The notes beneath the pieces were generated by a model, which saw only the letters and a program-made list of their open reading frames with translations, was not told the DNA's origin and searched no databases. A program made the translations under genes and the position numbers. This document shows positions 15,170 through 24,531 of a stretch of 58,042 bases of DNA, piece after piece (the first letter of the stretch is position 1; each line of letters begins with the position of its first letter). Origin of the DNA: a bacterium (lineage in GTDB: Bacteria > Verrucomicrobiota > Verrucomicrobiia > Limisphaerales > UBA11358); contig JAKAFL010000018.1 of NCBI GenBank assembly GCA_021817945.1, positions 1 to 58,042 on the forward strand. The letters run 5' to 3'.

Positions 15170-16545
15170 CAGGGCTCAGCCTCCGCATTCTGCAGGTCCA
15201 GGGAAAAATTCCACGACTCACTGTTGCCGGTGAGGCGGGGAGAGGGCGGGGTGCCTTTTTGCTGGTCAAAAATAAACTGGCCATTGCGTTGGAGCTTCTG
15301 CAGCGTGCTGTAAAAATTGAACAGGGTATCCACTTGATCCTGCGAGGTGGTGCCGCTGAGGGTAAGGTGCCGGCCATCGGCCAGGCTGAACCGCTGGAGT
15401 GTAAGCGTGGCAGGTAATTGCTGGGCGACCTGGTTCCAGCAGTCCAAGGCGGCAAATTTCAATTCCTGACGCTCAGACAAAACGTTGAATTGGGCGGTGA
15501 GCTGCAGGGAGTTGGTGTAGGCGGGGGCGAGGCCGGCCACCTGGGTTTCCACCCCTGTTGTCCGGTATTCCAACACAGCCACGGCACAAAAGTAAATGAC
15601 CAGCGAAATGGCATAGAGCAGTCCCGCGTATCCCAAGCCATGCAGCCAGAGGCGATCCACGAATTGCTGGTGATACCGCGCGGTGTGTTCTGGAGGCAGC
15701 AGCGGAGCTCCATTTGGGACAATGGCCCTGCGGGCCGTTCCAGCCGCAAGGTCCGCCAATGGAGTGGCAGCAACCACGGACACCGGCTCCTTGAAACCTT
15801 CGCGCAGCCACCCTTGCCATTCAGCCGCAGTGACGGGATCAGAAATCACGTTCCATTGGACCGGCGCGGCGATCCACCCCTCCAACTCTCCTGACCAAAC
15901 CATGTGAGTGAGCTGGTTTTTTAATTCCATGGCGCGCCCGGCCCCAGGCGGCAGGTTGACCAGGTTGATGCCGCGCAGCACGCCTCCCTGCCACCAGCTC
16001 ACCAGTGCCTTGCCTCCCCCCTCCGTGGCAAGCGGAATGATCCAGGCCCCATCTCCAGCCCCGGATAAAGCCTCGAGCTGGTCCACCATGAGGACATCAA
16101 GCAAGTCAGACAGAAAACCATCCTGCTCCAGGCGCCCCAAAAATTCCTCCACCCAACTGCGGGAGGCAATCACCACCACCAAGGTCACCAAGGAATCTGA
16201 TGCAGACTTGGACATGATGTGGTAAGTCCAGACAATCTGGGTGACGGGTATGGGGGAGATTTTTTCGAGCTGCAACTCCAACATGGCCCGCAACTCGTCT
16301 GGGTTGCTGCGGGGCAGCTCCAGGACGCGGAAAAAAACATTTTCCGAGGGCAGCCACGCCACATTCAACCTGGGCTGCCACAAGGCAGACCAGGTTTTGG
16401 AAACAACCCGGGGTGGGATGGGCTCGCCATTCGCCACCCGCTGCTCCCGCCCGCCAACCACATTGGCCCCCTTGGCTTCGAACTGCCAAAGGCGGCGGGC
16501 ATCCGGGCCGATCTGCAAAAGATTACAAAATTTCCAGCGCGCCAT
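15169..16545 (-). CDS. PilM-PilN/GspL-like fusion protein
   Basis: The 458-residue protein begins with an actin-like domain of the GspL/PilM type (residues ~1-270; ELPRSNPDELRAMLELQLEKISPIP is characteristic). It continues with a single membrane helix (LGYAGLLYAISLVIYFCAVAVL, ~300-322) and a PilN/GspL-like periplasmic domain (LPATLTLQRFSLADGRHLTLSGTT). It would link the cytoplasmic ATPase to the periplasmic alignment complex. In many Gram-negatives these are separate PilM and PilN proteins, and here they are joined as in GspL. It lies 24 bp after gspE and overlaps the next gene by 1 bp. Confidence 0.78.
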   Translation of the reverse strand: MARWKFCNLLQIGPDARRLWQFEAKGANVVGGREQRVANGEPIPPRVVSKTWSALWQPRLNVAWLPSENVFFRVLELPRSNPDELRAMLELQLEKISPIPVTQIVWTYHIMSKSASDSLVTLVVVIASRSWVEEFLGRLEQDGFLSDLLDVLMVDQLEALSGAGDGAWIIPLATEGGGKALVSWWQGGVLRGINLVNLPPGAGRAMELKNQLTHMVWSGELEGWIAAPVQWNVISDPVTAAEWQGWLREGFKEPVSVVAATPLADLAAGTARRAIVPNGAPLLPPEHTARYHQQFVDRLWLHGLGYAGLLYAISLVIYFCAVAVLEYRTTGVETQVAGLAPAYTNSLQLTAQFNVLSERQELKFAALDCWNQVAQQLPATLTLQRFSLADGRHLTLSGTTSQDQVDTLFNFYSTLQKLQRNGQFIFDQQKGTPPSPRLTGNSESWNFSLDLQNAEAEP

Positions 16546-16569
16546 GGTTTAAAGGGGCAAATCGGTGTT

Positions 16570-18318
16570 TCAAGATCCGGAATTGGAGTGGGACTTGGGT
16601 TCCGTGAGGGCGCCCATATGTTCCTCAATCTGGGTGACACGCAACACCTCTTCAATGGTGGTGATGCCGGCCTTGACTTTGTTCCAGCCATCCGTGCGCA
16701 GGGTGCGCATGCCCGCCTCAATGGCCCGCTGCGCAATGGTGGTGGCCGGCGCGCGGTTCATGATCATGGGCCGGAGATTTTCAGACACCAAGAGGAGCTC
16801 GTAAATGCCCTTTCGCCCCTGGTACCCTTGCTGACGGCATTCATCACAGCCCGCTCCATGCCAAAACCGTGCCGTTTCAATTTCCGCCTCCGGAAAACCC
16901 ACGCGACGCAAGTAATCGCGATCCACCTTCTGCTCGGTTTTGCAGTGGGTGCAAATGGTGCGGATGAGGCGCTGCGCCTGGACAGCCTCCACCGAGGAGG
17001 CAATCAAGAATGGCTCGATCCCCATGTCAATCAGCCGCGTGAAAGCACTGGGGGCGTCATTGGTGTGCAGGGTGGAAAAAACCAGGTGCCCCGTTAGCGA
17101 GGCGCGTATGGCAATATCCGCCGTTTCCGTGTCGCGTATTTCCCCCACCATCACCACATTTGGGTCTTGCCGGAGAATGTGCCGAAGGCCCATGGCAAAG
17201 GTCAGGCCAATATCCGCCCGGACCGCGATCTGGTTGATGCCTTTCAATTCGTATTCCACCGGCTCCTCAATGGTGATGATGCGCTTGTGAACCGAGTTGA
17301 TGGCGCTTAAAAATGCGTAAAGCGAGGTGGATTTGCCCGACCCAGTGGGGCCGGTCACCAGGAATATCCCATGGGGTTTGATGATAATCTGCCGGATGGC
17401 CTCCTCCTCCATCGCGGAAAATCCAAGCTTGTCCAGCGACAAAAATATTTTGCCGCGGGTCAGAAGCCGCAGCGAGACGCTTTCTCCATAAACCGTGGGA
17501 ACTGTCGAGACGCGAATGTCTATTTCCTCGCCCTTGATGCGCACATTGATGCGCCCATCCTGAGGGAGCCGCTTTTCAGAGATGTTCATCCCGCTCATGA
17601 CCTTGATGCGGGAGATGATGGCCGCTTGAAAACGTTTCAACTGGGCCGGCAGGGGGATTTGGTGCAGAATACCGTCAATACGGTTGCGGATTCGCAACTC
17701 ATCCTCCTGTGGCTCAAAATGGATGTCTGTGGCTCGGTCCTTGAAAGCCTCCCAGATGATCTGGTTCACAAATTTTATCACGCTGGCCTCCTGGTCGCCT
17801 TCCGTGATTTCCTTGTCGCTGGCAATTTCCAACTCCATGGCATCGCTTTCGCCCATTTCATCCAGGGTTTCAGCGCCCACGCCATAGTACTTTTTAAGGG
17901 CCTTTTCGATTTCCAACCGTGGGGCCAGGGCAAAGCTGACCGGTGTCCGGACATCAAACCGGGCGGCGCTCATCATGGCGGCATCAAAAGGGTCGCTTGT
18001 GACGATCTGCAGCACCCCGTTATCGAAAGCCGTGGGGAGGATGGAATACTGAAAAGCCACCTTGGTGGTTAATTTGGCCCTGATGGATGCTTCCACATTC
18101 AACTTGGGCAGGTCCAGGTAGGGCCAGCCCAATTCCTTGGCAAGTCTTTGAAGAAAAACGTCTTCCGCTAAACCGCGTTCCCGGGCCATAAAAGCCAGCA
18201 AGGTTTCAGTGCCTCCGGCTTCAGAAGACGCACGCCATGCCTTCCTCCAATCTTCCACTTGCGTGGCAGAGGTGTCGGCTACGGTCGCCATCAGGTTTCT
18301 TACTGAGCTAAACGCCAT
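16570..18318 (-). CDS. gspE: Type II secretion/type IV pilus assembly ATPase GspE/PilB
   Basis: The 582-residue hexameric ATPase powers pseudopilus or pilus assembly. It has an N-terminal MshEN/GspE-N domain (GLAEDVFLQRLAKELGWPY), then Walker A GPTGSGKST, an Asp box (IITIEEPVEYEL), Walker B VVMVGEIRDTETA, a His box (HLVFSTLHTNDA) and a zinc-binding tetracysteine region (CTHC...CDEC). The ATG at 18318 has GGAG six bases upstream and is preferred over the in-frame ATG at 18330. It heads the operon gspE - pilMN/gspL - pilO/gspM - secretin. The platform protein (GspF/PilC) and pseudopilins are not here. Confidence 0.94.
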   Translation of the reverse strand: MAFSSVRNLMATVADTSATQVEDWRKAWRASSEAGGTETLLAFMARERGLAEDVFLQRLAKELGWPYLDLPKLNVEASIRAKLTTKVAFQYSILPTAFDNGVLQIVTSDPFDAAMMSAARFDVRTPVSFALAPRLEIEKALKKYYGVGAETLDEMGESDAMELEIASDKEITEGDQEASVIKFVNQIIWEAFKDRATDIHFEPQEDELRIRNRIDGILHQIPLPAQLKRFQAAIISRIKVMSGMNISEKRLPQDGRINVRIKGEEIDIRVSTVPTVYGESVSLRLLTRGKIFLSLDKLGFSAMEEEAIRQIIIKPHGIFLVTGPTGSGKSTSLYAFLSAINSVHKRIITIEEPVEYELKGINQIAVRADIGLTFAMGLRHILRQDPNVVMVGEIRDTETADIAIRASLTGHLVFSTLHTNDAPSAFTRLIDMGIEPFLIASSVEAVQAQRLIRTICTHCKTEQKVDRDYLRRVGFPEAEIETARFWHGAGCDECRQQGYQGRKGIYELLLVSENLRPMIMNRAPATTIAQRAIEAGMRTLRTDGWNKVKAGITTIEEVLRVTQIEEHMGALTEPKSHSNSGS

Positions 18319-18551
18319 TTTGGTCTCCATTCAACAATATCAGCGGGTAAAAGTTGCAGAAAATATGACCTGCCACAATCTCCAAACGCATGAATCGAGG
18401 CACCCCGAATTCATTTCAGGTCACGGAATAATGTCACCAAAAGGATGGTTCGGAAATCAGTCAAGATGGCGTGAACCCTCATAAAATTTCACAAAATTGA
18501 TATGGCTTGCCTCTTCCAATCGAAACCCATATCTATAAATCAATTCAATCC
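18319..18551. other. Divergent intergenic region, gspE / tlpA-like
   Basis: This 233-bp AT-rich region must hold promoters in both directions. On the plus strand the clearest element is the AT stretch ATATCTATAAATC (about 18529-18541), shortly before the thioredoxin start. No strong -35 or palindromic operator could be assigned. Confidence 0.3.
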
Positions 18552-19112
18552 ATGGGGAAATCTTCCAAAATCTTTTGGATCATTGCTGGTGTGCTGTTTG
18601 CCTGCGCAAGTGTTGCCATCAATTATAAAGTTAAGTATGTCATGCACCATTCCGCCGGCGGCTCAGTTCAGGAGATGGGAAACATCAAGGTAGGCCTTCC
18701 GGCACCGGATTTCGCCCTTCAGGATTTGTCTGGCCAGGAGGTTTCTTTGAGCGCCTATCACGGGCAGAAAGCCGTTTTGATGGATTTTTGGGCGACCTGG
18801 TGTGGGCCGTGCCGCATGGCGATGCCCGGGCTGCAGGATTTGGAGGATAAATACCACGGCCACGGGCTGGAAATTCTCAGCATCAATCAGGGCGAGCCTG
18901 CAGACCATGTCCGCAATTTCATCCAGAACGAAAAATACTCCTTCCACGTGGTCTTGGATCAGAATCAGGCTGTGGGTGAACAGTACGGCGTCCAAGGCAT
19001 TCCCACGCTGGTGTTGTTGGACAAAAAGGGCGTGGTTCGGTGGATTCGCGTGGGCTATTCGCCGTCTGACGATGACTTGGATAAACTGGTTGAAAAGCTC
19101 GCCAGGGAATAA
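18552..19112 (+). CDS. TlpA-like membrane-anchored thioredoxin
   Basis: From the ATG at 18552 (MGKSSK) the protein is 186 residues. It has an N-terminal membrane helix (IFWIIAGVLFACASVAI), then a TlpA/ResA-type thioredoxin domain starting VGLPAPDFALQDLSGQEV, with the active site FWATWCGPC and the cis-proline loop GIPTLV. It would reduce disulfides outside the cytoplasmic membrane, for example in cytochrome c maturation or protein quality control. It is followed after 5 bp by an ABC-transporter gene and is probably co-transcribed with it. An earlier in-frame ATG at 18507 precedes the membrane anchor and is less likely. Confidence 0.85.
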   Translation: MGKSSKIFWIIAGVLFACASVAINYKVKYVMHHSAGGSVQEMGNIKVGLPAPDFALQDLSGQEVSLSAYHGQKAVLMDFWATWCGPCRMAMPGLQDLEDKYHGHGLEILSINQGEPADHVRNFIQNEKYSFHVVLDQNQAVGEQYGVQGIPTLVLLDKKGVVRWIRVGYSPSDDDLDKLVEKLARE

Positions 19113-19117
19113 CTGCC

Positions 19118-20044
19118 ATGATCGCCATCCGCACCGAAAACATTTGCAAAACCTACACCGGTCGGTTGAGCCGGCATGAGACCTCGGCCGTGCGGATGCT
19201 GGACCTGGAGGTCAAGGAAGGTGAAATTTTCGGTTTCCTGGGGCCAAATGGGGCGGGCAAAACCACCACGATCCACATGCTGCTTAATTTGATCCGCCCA
19301 ACCAGTGGCGCAGCCTATTTATTTGATCGTCCGGTGGCCGAGACCGAAGTCCGCCGGCGGCTTGGATATTTGCCTGAGTCGGTCAACCTTCACACCTATT
19401 ATCGGGGAAGGGAATTATTAAATTTCTACGCCGCCCTCTGCGGGGTGCCGGTTGAAAAGCGCGCCCGCCGGGTCGGCGACCTTTTGAAACTGCTGAACTT
19501 GGAGGAGGCCGCGGAAAAGCGCGTTGCCAAATATTCCAAAGGAATGTCCCAGCGCATTGGATTTGCCCAAGCCATGATCCACGATCCTGACTTGTTAATA
19601 TTGGATGAGCCGACGGCCAGCCTGGACCCGGTCGGACGAAAGGAACTTCATGACGTTCTTTTGGAACTCAAGCAACGGGGCAAAACGGTGTTCATCAGTT
19701 CGCACATCCTGTCGGAAATCGAAACGGTCTGCGACCGTGTGGCCATCCTGCAAAACGGTGAACTCAAGCGGGTCGGAACGCTGCGCGAGTTGTCGGCAGA
19801 CAAGAGAAGCAGGCTGATGGTCAAATCCTTTCCTGCTCCCGTGATGGAGGCGCTGTCGGCAACTGCGGCCGAAGTAACCCTGGCGCAGGGCAGGATCACC
19901 ATCCGTTGTCCAAACGAGGCCCTCCGCCAGACTATCGAGGAATTGTTGCAGCGGCACGGCGTCGAAATTTTGCACCGGGAAATCGAGGCGCAATCGCTTG
20001 AGCAGATATTCTTTTCCTCCATCACTCCACCGCCAAAGTTATGA
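19118..20044 (+). CDS. ABC transporter ATP-binding protein (exporter module 1)
   Basis: The 308-residue ATPase is of the ABC-2/DrrA type. It has Walker A GFLGPNGAGKTTT, signature YSKGMSQR, Walker B LLILDEPTASLDP and the H-loop histidine in VFISSHIL. A ~90-residue C-terminal domain follows. Its last codons overlap the start of the adjacent permease gene by 4 bp, marking a dedicated pair. Substrate is unknown. DrrA-like ATPases serve drug, lipid or polymer export and also membrane-protein maintenance. Confidence 0.92.
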   Translation: MIAIRTENICKTYTGRLSRHETSAVRMLDLEVKEGEIFGFLGPNGAGKTTTIHMLLNLIRPTSGAAYLFDRPVAETEVRRRLGYLPESVNLHTYYRGRELLNFYAALCGVPVEKRARRVGDLLKLLNLEEAAEKRVAKYSKGMSQRIGFAQAMIHDPDLLILDEPTASLDPVGRKELHDVLLELKQRGKTVFISSHILSEIETVCDRVAILQNGELKRVGTLRELSADKRSRLMVKSFPAPVMEALSATAAEVTLAQGRITIRCPNEALRQTIEELLQRHGVEILHREIEAQSLEQIFFSSITPPPKL

Positions 20045-20856
20045 AAACAATTTTTCTCATTGCGGCCGACAGCATTCGCTCGCTTTTGCACCAGCGCCTG
20101 TTGCTGGGACTGATGCTGGCCTCACTGGCTTTGATCATCGTTTTTTCGGTTCTGATGGCGTCCGCCCGCAAAGGCATTAACGAATCCTACAGTTATGAGG
20201 CTGCCAGCTCCGCGACTGCAACCAACCGCATGAGCGCGTCCGAACAAAAGAGCTTCCGTGCATCCATGCAGCAGGCATCGTCCGCCATGCAGGCCTTTTT
20301 TTATGGGTTCGCCTCATTGGGGGGTGACGTGGTCAGCCTCTTCATCTTCAGCATGGCTGTGGCGGCGGAGATAGGCAGAGGCACCATCCGGCTGACGCTC
20401 TCAAAACCGGTTTCGCGCCTCCAATTTCTGCTGGGTAAATTTCTCGGTGGCGTCGTGGTGATGGCGGGTTATGCCCTGCTCACTGGGCTGGCTATATTCA
20501 TTTTCGCTCAGTCCCAAGGCTTGGAATTAAACCCTGCCGCCAAATGGGCGCCGTGGCTGATGTTCTGCGAAGAACTCATGCTGGGCTCGGTGGCCATGCT
20601 CCTTTCACTGTTCATGCACCCCATTATCGCATCCGTGCTGGCTTTCTTCGGTGGCAACGGCCTTTGCTCGTCCTTCCACAACCCGCTTTATTATTTTTTG
20701 CCCGACTATAAGGATTTCAGCGTGTTTTTGAAAGTGGGCGAAGGCAGTCTTGTTAATTGGAAAGATGTCTTCTTTTTGAGTCTGTACGCCGGGGACCTGG
20801 TTGTCATCATGCTGTTGCTGGCTCTTTGGCGGTTCCGAAGGAAGGAATTGATTTGA
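20041..20856 (+). CDS. ABC-2 type permease (exporter module 1)
   Basis: The 271-residue protein has about six membrane helices, with an extracellular loop after the first helix rich in Ser/Ala. It has the phrase AAEIGRGTIRLTLSKPVSRLQFLLGKFLGG, which is typical of the coupling region in ABC-2 permeases (NosY/GldF-like: gene products that contact the ATPase). It overlaps the upstream ATPase gene by 4 bp. Confidence 0.85.
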   Translation: MKTIFLIAADSIRSLLHQRLLLGLMLASLALIIVFSVLMASARKGINESYSYEAASSATATNRMSASEQKSFRASMQQASSAMQAFFYGFASLGGDVVSLFIFSMAVAAEIGRGTIRLTLSKPVSRLQFLLGKFLGGVVVMAGYALLTGLAIFIFAQSQGLELNPAAKWAPWLMFCEELMLGSVAMLLSLFMHPIIASVLAFFGGNGLCSSFHNPLYYFLPDYKDFSVFLKVGEGSLVNWKDVFFLSLYAGDLVVIMLLLALWRFRRKELI

Positions 20857-20885
20857 ATAATCCTTGAACAACCCGCCCCATCGCT

Positions 20886-21656
20886 ATGATCTTACTGGAC
20901 AAACTCACCAAACGTTTCGGCGCCCAGACCGCGGTGGACGCGCTTTCCTTCGAAATTCCTCCCGGACAAATCGTCGGCTTTCTTGGCCCCAATGGTGCCG
21001 GCAAATCCACGACGCTCAAAATGCTGACCGGCATGATGGAACCCAGCGGCGGCCGGGCCGCTGTGTGCGGATTTGACCTGCAGACCCAGCCCATCGAGGT
21101 GAAGCGCAAAGTCGGGTTTGTTCCTGAATCCGGCGCGGTTTTCGAATCTCTGACCGGCCTGGAATACCTGGAGATGGTGGCGGCGCTGTACGGCATTCCG
21201 CAAAATGCAGCCCGGATCCGCATCAAGCAATTCATTGCTTTTTTCGATTTGAGCTTCGAGACGCTCACAGACAAGCTGCTGGGCGCCTATTCCAAAGGCA
21301 TGCGACGCAAAGTTGTCATCACCTCCGCGCTTCTGCACAATCCTTTGGTGGTCTTTTTTGACGAGCCGCTCGACGGGCTCGATGCCAATGCGGCGGTCGG
21401 CTTCAAGGCCCTCATCCAGATGCTCGCTCGCGAGGGTAAAACCATCGTTTACAGCTCTCATATCCTGGACGTGGTCGAGCGGGTGTGCCATCGGGTGATC
21501 ATCATAGACAAGGGCAGGCTGCTGCTGGATGGCAAACCGGATGAATTGGTGGCCGTCCACAATTCCGGCACGCTGGAAAAATTGTTCACCCAGCTCACCG
21601 GCGGCGCCGAGCTCGAACGCCGCGCCGAGGATTTTGCCAGGACATTCCGGCCATGA
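20886..21656 (+). CDS. ABC transporter ATP-binding protein (exporter module 2)
   Basis: The 256-residue ATPase has Walker A GFLGPNGAGKSTT, signature YSKGMRRK, Walker B VVFFDEPLDGLDAN and the H-loop SSHILDVVERVC. It differs clearly from module 1, so the two are not a recent duplication. It starts 29 bp after the first permease and overlaps the second permease gene by 4 bp. Confidence 0.92.
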   Translation: MILLDKLTKRFGAQTAVDALSFEIPPGQIVGFLGPNGAGKSTTLKMLTGMMEPSGGRAAVCGFDLQTQPIEVKRKVGFVPESGAVFESLTGLEYLEMVAALYGIPQNAARIRIKQFIAFFDLSFETLTDKLLGAYSKGMRRKVVITSALLHNPLVVFFDEPLDGLDANAAVGFKALIQMLAREGKTIVYSSHILDVVERVCHRVIIIDKGRLLLDGKPDELVAVHNSGTLEKLFTQLTGGAELERRAEDFARTFRP

Positions 21657-23308
21657 ACGCGGCTGAAATCCCGCCGCCGCCCATTTTGCCGGAGCTGCCT
21701 CCAGTCCCGGAAAAAGTCCTGCACCGGCTGTTCCTGACCTTGTTCCTGCGCGGGCGCGGTCTTCGCGGCCTGAGCCGGCAAGGCGCATCCGCCGCGCCCA
21801 AGTCCGTGGCTCAAAAACTGGGGTTGACGTTGATGTTTTATTTTTTGATCGGTTTCATGGCGCTGGTTTTCCTGCGCCAGCCGGTGTTTGCCCTGGCGGT
21901 TTATCTGCATGCCATGACATTTGTGTTTCTTGGCATGTTTCTCGCCGCTTCAGTGGGGGAAATTCTTTTTAACAAGGAGGAAGCCGACATACTCCAGCAC
22001 CGTCCCATCAGCCCCAAGGCCATGTTGCGGGCCAAAATCCATGTGATGGTCGAGGTCTCCCTGTGGCTGGCCGGCGCCTTCAATCTGGCCGGCCTATTCG
22101 TTGGATTCGGTTCCGGTGGCAACTGGCGTTTCCCGCTCATCCATCTTTTTTCCACCACCTTGGAGGCGCTCTTTTGCGCGGGTTGCGTGGTGTTGACCTA
22201 TCAGTTGTGCCTGCGCTGGTTTGGGCGCGAGCGGCTGGAGAATGTGATGACCCTCTCTCAGGTGATCGTCTCGATTGCTGCTGTCCTCGCCAGCCAAATT
22301 CTGCCTCGCATGGTGATGCGCATGGACCGCGCCCTGAACGTGAGCGAACTCTCATGGTATGTGAATTTATTGCCACCCGCCTGGTTCGCCGGCTTGGATG
22401 ACGCATTCGCCGGCAGCGGCATGCTGGAATCCTGGGTTCTGGCGGCCATCGCGTTGGGTGTTACTGCCCTGGTCCTGTGGATTGCTTTCGACAAGTTGGC
22501 CCGGGATTATGAGATAAGTTCTCAGGCGCTCAACGAAACGGTTTCCAAGCCGGCAAGGCGGGGAAACCATCCCCGATTGCTTGTCCGGTTGATCAACGTG
22601 CCGCCCTTGAGTTGGTGGTTGCGCGACCCGGTGGCGCGGGCGTCGTTTCTGCTTACCTCAGCTTACCTCATGCGGGACCGTGACGTAAAGTTGAGGGTAT
22701 ATCCCGGGATTGCACCGATCCTCATCCTGCCTTTCATTTTCCTCCTGCAAGATCATGGCCATGGAAGCTCTCATCCTTTCAATTTTGGCATTCCCTTTTC
22801 GGGCATTTACCTGGGCATGGCGCCAATGTTGGGATTGCAGATACTGCAATTTTCGCAGCAATGGCAGGCGACGGATATCTTCCGCGCCGCCCCGCTGCCC
22901 GGTCCCGCCGCCATCTGCCATGGCGCGCGGCGCGCGGCGCTTTGCCTCCTGGCACTGCCGATGATGATTCTCATGGGCCTGATGGTCTGGCTGATGCGTG
23001 GAAGTTTCTCCCAACTTGTTTTATTTCTCCCTGGAATCATTGCCTTGCCAGTTTTTTCTCTGGCACCCAGCCTCGGTGGTCGTGGCGTGCCGCTTTCACA
23101 ACCGGTTGATGCCGCAAAAACCGCCTCTCGCGGACTGCTTAGCCTTGTGGTGATGATCATCGCCCTGGCGCTTGCAGGCGTGGCGTCCCTCTCGTGGTCA
23201 CAAGGTTGGTTCTGGTGGTTCGTCCTGGGTGAAGCAATCGTCGCCATCAGCCTGTATTCGGGCATGCGTCTGGCGCTCGCCAAAGCACACTGGCCGCCAA
23301 GCCAATGA
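21653..23308 (+). CDS. Large ABC-2 type permease-like membrane protein (exporter module 2)
   Basis: The 551-residue protein has about 12 predicted membrane helices, a Pro-rich N-terminus and a conserved-looking cytoplasmic stretch NKEEADILQHRPISPKAMLR that likely contacts the ATPase. It has roughly twice the usual length of an ABC-2 permease, suggesting a two-in-one permease that needs no second subunit. Gene overlap with the ATPase supports a functional pair. Substrate is unknown. Confidence 0.75.
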   Translation: MNAAEIPPPPILPELPPVPEKVLHRLFLTLFLRGRGLRGLSRQGASAAPKSVAQKLGLTLMFYFLIGFMALVFLRQPVFALAVYLHAMTFVFLGMFLAASVGEILFNKEEADILQHRPISPKAMLRAKIHVMVEVSLWLAGAFNLAGLFVGFGSGGNWRFPLIHLFSTTLEALFCAGCVVLTYQLCLRWFGRERLENVMTLSQVIVSIAAVLASQILPRMVMRMDRALNVSELSWYVNLLPPAWFAGLDDAFAGSGMLESWVLAAIALGVTALVLWIAFDKLARDYEISSQALNETVSKPARRGNHPRLLVRLINVPPLSWWLRDPVARASFLLTSAYLMRDRDVKLRVYPGIAPILILPFIFLLQDHGHGSSHPFNFGIPFSGIYLGMAPMLGLQILQFSQQWQATDIFRAAPLPGPAAICHGARRAALCLLALPMMILMGLMVWLMRGSFSQLVLFLPGIIALPVFSLAPSLGGRGVPLSQPVDAAKTASRGLLSLVVMIIALALAGVASLSWSQGWFWWFVLGEAIVAISLYSGMRLALAKAHWPPSQ

Positions 23309-23446
23309 TCTGTCAGTGCCTTGGGCCAAACTTTGAGCGGGAAAGTTTCAGTCCTAAAGTTATTGTTCTGAGGTGGCTCAATTTGTCGCAAAATGCTTCA
23401 GGAAAGACAAGCCAACGGGGAACTGCAAAATGGACCAGGGTTTTAT

Positions 23447-23520
23447 TGGTTGTCCGACATGGATTCGAACCATGACTAAAGCCTCCAAAGGGCTCTGTGC
23501 TACCATTACACCATCGGACA
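23447..23520 (-). tRNA. tRNA-Gln (anticodon TTG), canonical
   Basis: The 74-nt cloverleaf has acceptor TGTCCGA/TCGGACA (U1-A72 as usual for Gln), a D-loop with GG and anticodon loop CTTTGGA on stem GAGCC/GGCTT. The T-loop TTCGAAT is normal, followed by A73 and CCA. It is useful as an internal control: the standard T-loop and D-loop motifs are present here and absent from the array at 146-810. Confidence 0.95.
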
Positions 23521-23729
23521 CTGGCCGCCCATCATAACGGGAGAGGGAGGCATTCGCAAAGCCAAATTGAGGCACGATAAAGCGCCCTGTTAGCGGCAGC
23601 TTGAGCCCGGGGCGGGTCGTTTCAAAAGCCGCGACGGGCCCTTGGGCGGCCAACGCGCTGGCCATTTATGATAAAAATGGGCTGGGTTTTGAATTTTCCA
23701 TTTTGATTGTGTTCCGGTACGCTGGCGAA

Positions 23730-24518
23730 GTGCATCCGATTTTATTTCAAATGGGTTCGTTTGCCCTGCATTCCTACGGGGTCATGATGGCGGCGGCCTT
23801 CCTGATGGGACTTTGGACGGCCATGTCCAGAGCCCGTCTGGCCGGATTGCCGCCTGAACGGATTGCGGATGCGACCCTGTGGTTGATCGTGGGTGCGGTC
23901 CTTGGAGCGCGCGTGGTGTACGTGACCACCTATTGGAACCAGGAATTTGCCGACCAACCCTTCACGGAGGTGTTCATGATCCAGCATGGCGGCCTGGTTT
24001 ATTATGGTGGCTTGATCGGAGCCACTTTGGCCGGGGTTCTGGCCCTTTGGCGACTCAAACTGCCCTTGTGGAAAACCGCGGATGTTTTTGCCCCCAGCAT
24101 TGCCTTGGGCAGTGTTTTTGGCAGGGTCGGGTGCCTGCTCAACGGCTGCTGCTACGGTCGAGTTTGCCAAATGCCTTGGGCCATCACCTTCACAAACCCC
24201 CAAGCCCATCAATATTCGGGCACGCCTCTGGGGATTCCGCTGCATCCCACTGAGGTTTACGATGCCTTGTTAAACCTTCTCCTTTATGGGCTTTTGGCAT
24301 GGATGTTCCGTCACAAAAAATTTGATGGCCAGATCTTCTCCACCTACCTCATCCTTTACGCCATTTTCAGGTCGGTGGTGGAATATTTCCGGGGAGATTA
24401 TCCGGATGACCATATTCATGCCGGCCTTACCTCGGCCCAATTGGTGAGCATTCCCATTTTTATTTCCGGCCTGGCCCTGGCGGCTGTCCTCTCCCGCCGT
24501 ACATCGGCGAAGGCGTAA
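23730..24518 (+). CDS. lgt: Phosphatidylglycerol-prolipoprotein diacylglyceryl transferase
   Basis: Lgt moves diacylglycerol from phosphatidylglycerol to the lipobox cysteine of prolipoproteins in the inner membrane. The product (about 262 residues from the GTG at 23730) has seven membrane helices with the family motifs SYGVMMA, HGGLVYYGGLIGA, GRVGCLLNGCCYG and HPTEVYDALLN. The N-terminal start is uncertain: the frame opens at 23601, but Lgt similarity begins only near VHPILFQMG, and no strong ribosome-binding site decides between GTG 23730 and ATG 23751. It is followed after 13 bp by miaA. Confidence 0.92.
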   Translation: MHPILFQMGSFALHSYGVMMAAAFLMGLWTAMSRARLAGLPPERIADATLWLIVGAVLGARVVYVTTYWNQEFADQPFTEVFMIQHGGLVYYGGLIGATLAGVLALWRLKLPLWKTADVFAPSIALGSVFGRVGCLLNGCCYGRVCQMPWAITFTNPQAHQYSGTPLGIPLHPTEVYDALLNLLLYGLLAWMFRHKKFDGQIFSTYLILYAIFRSVVEYFRGDYPDDHIHAGLTSAQLVSIPIFISGLALAAVLSRRTSAKA

Positions 24519-24531
24519 ACCTGCCGCCAAA

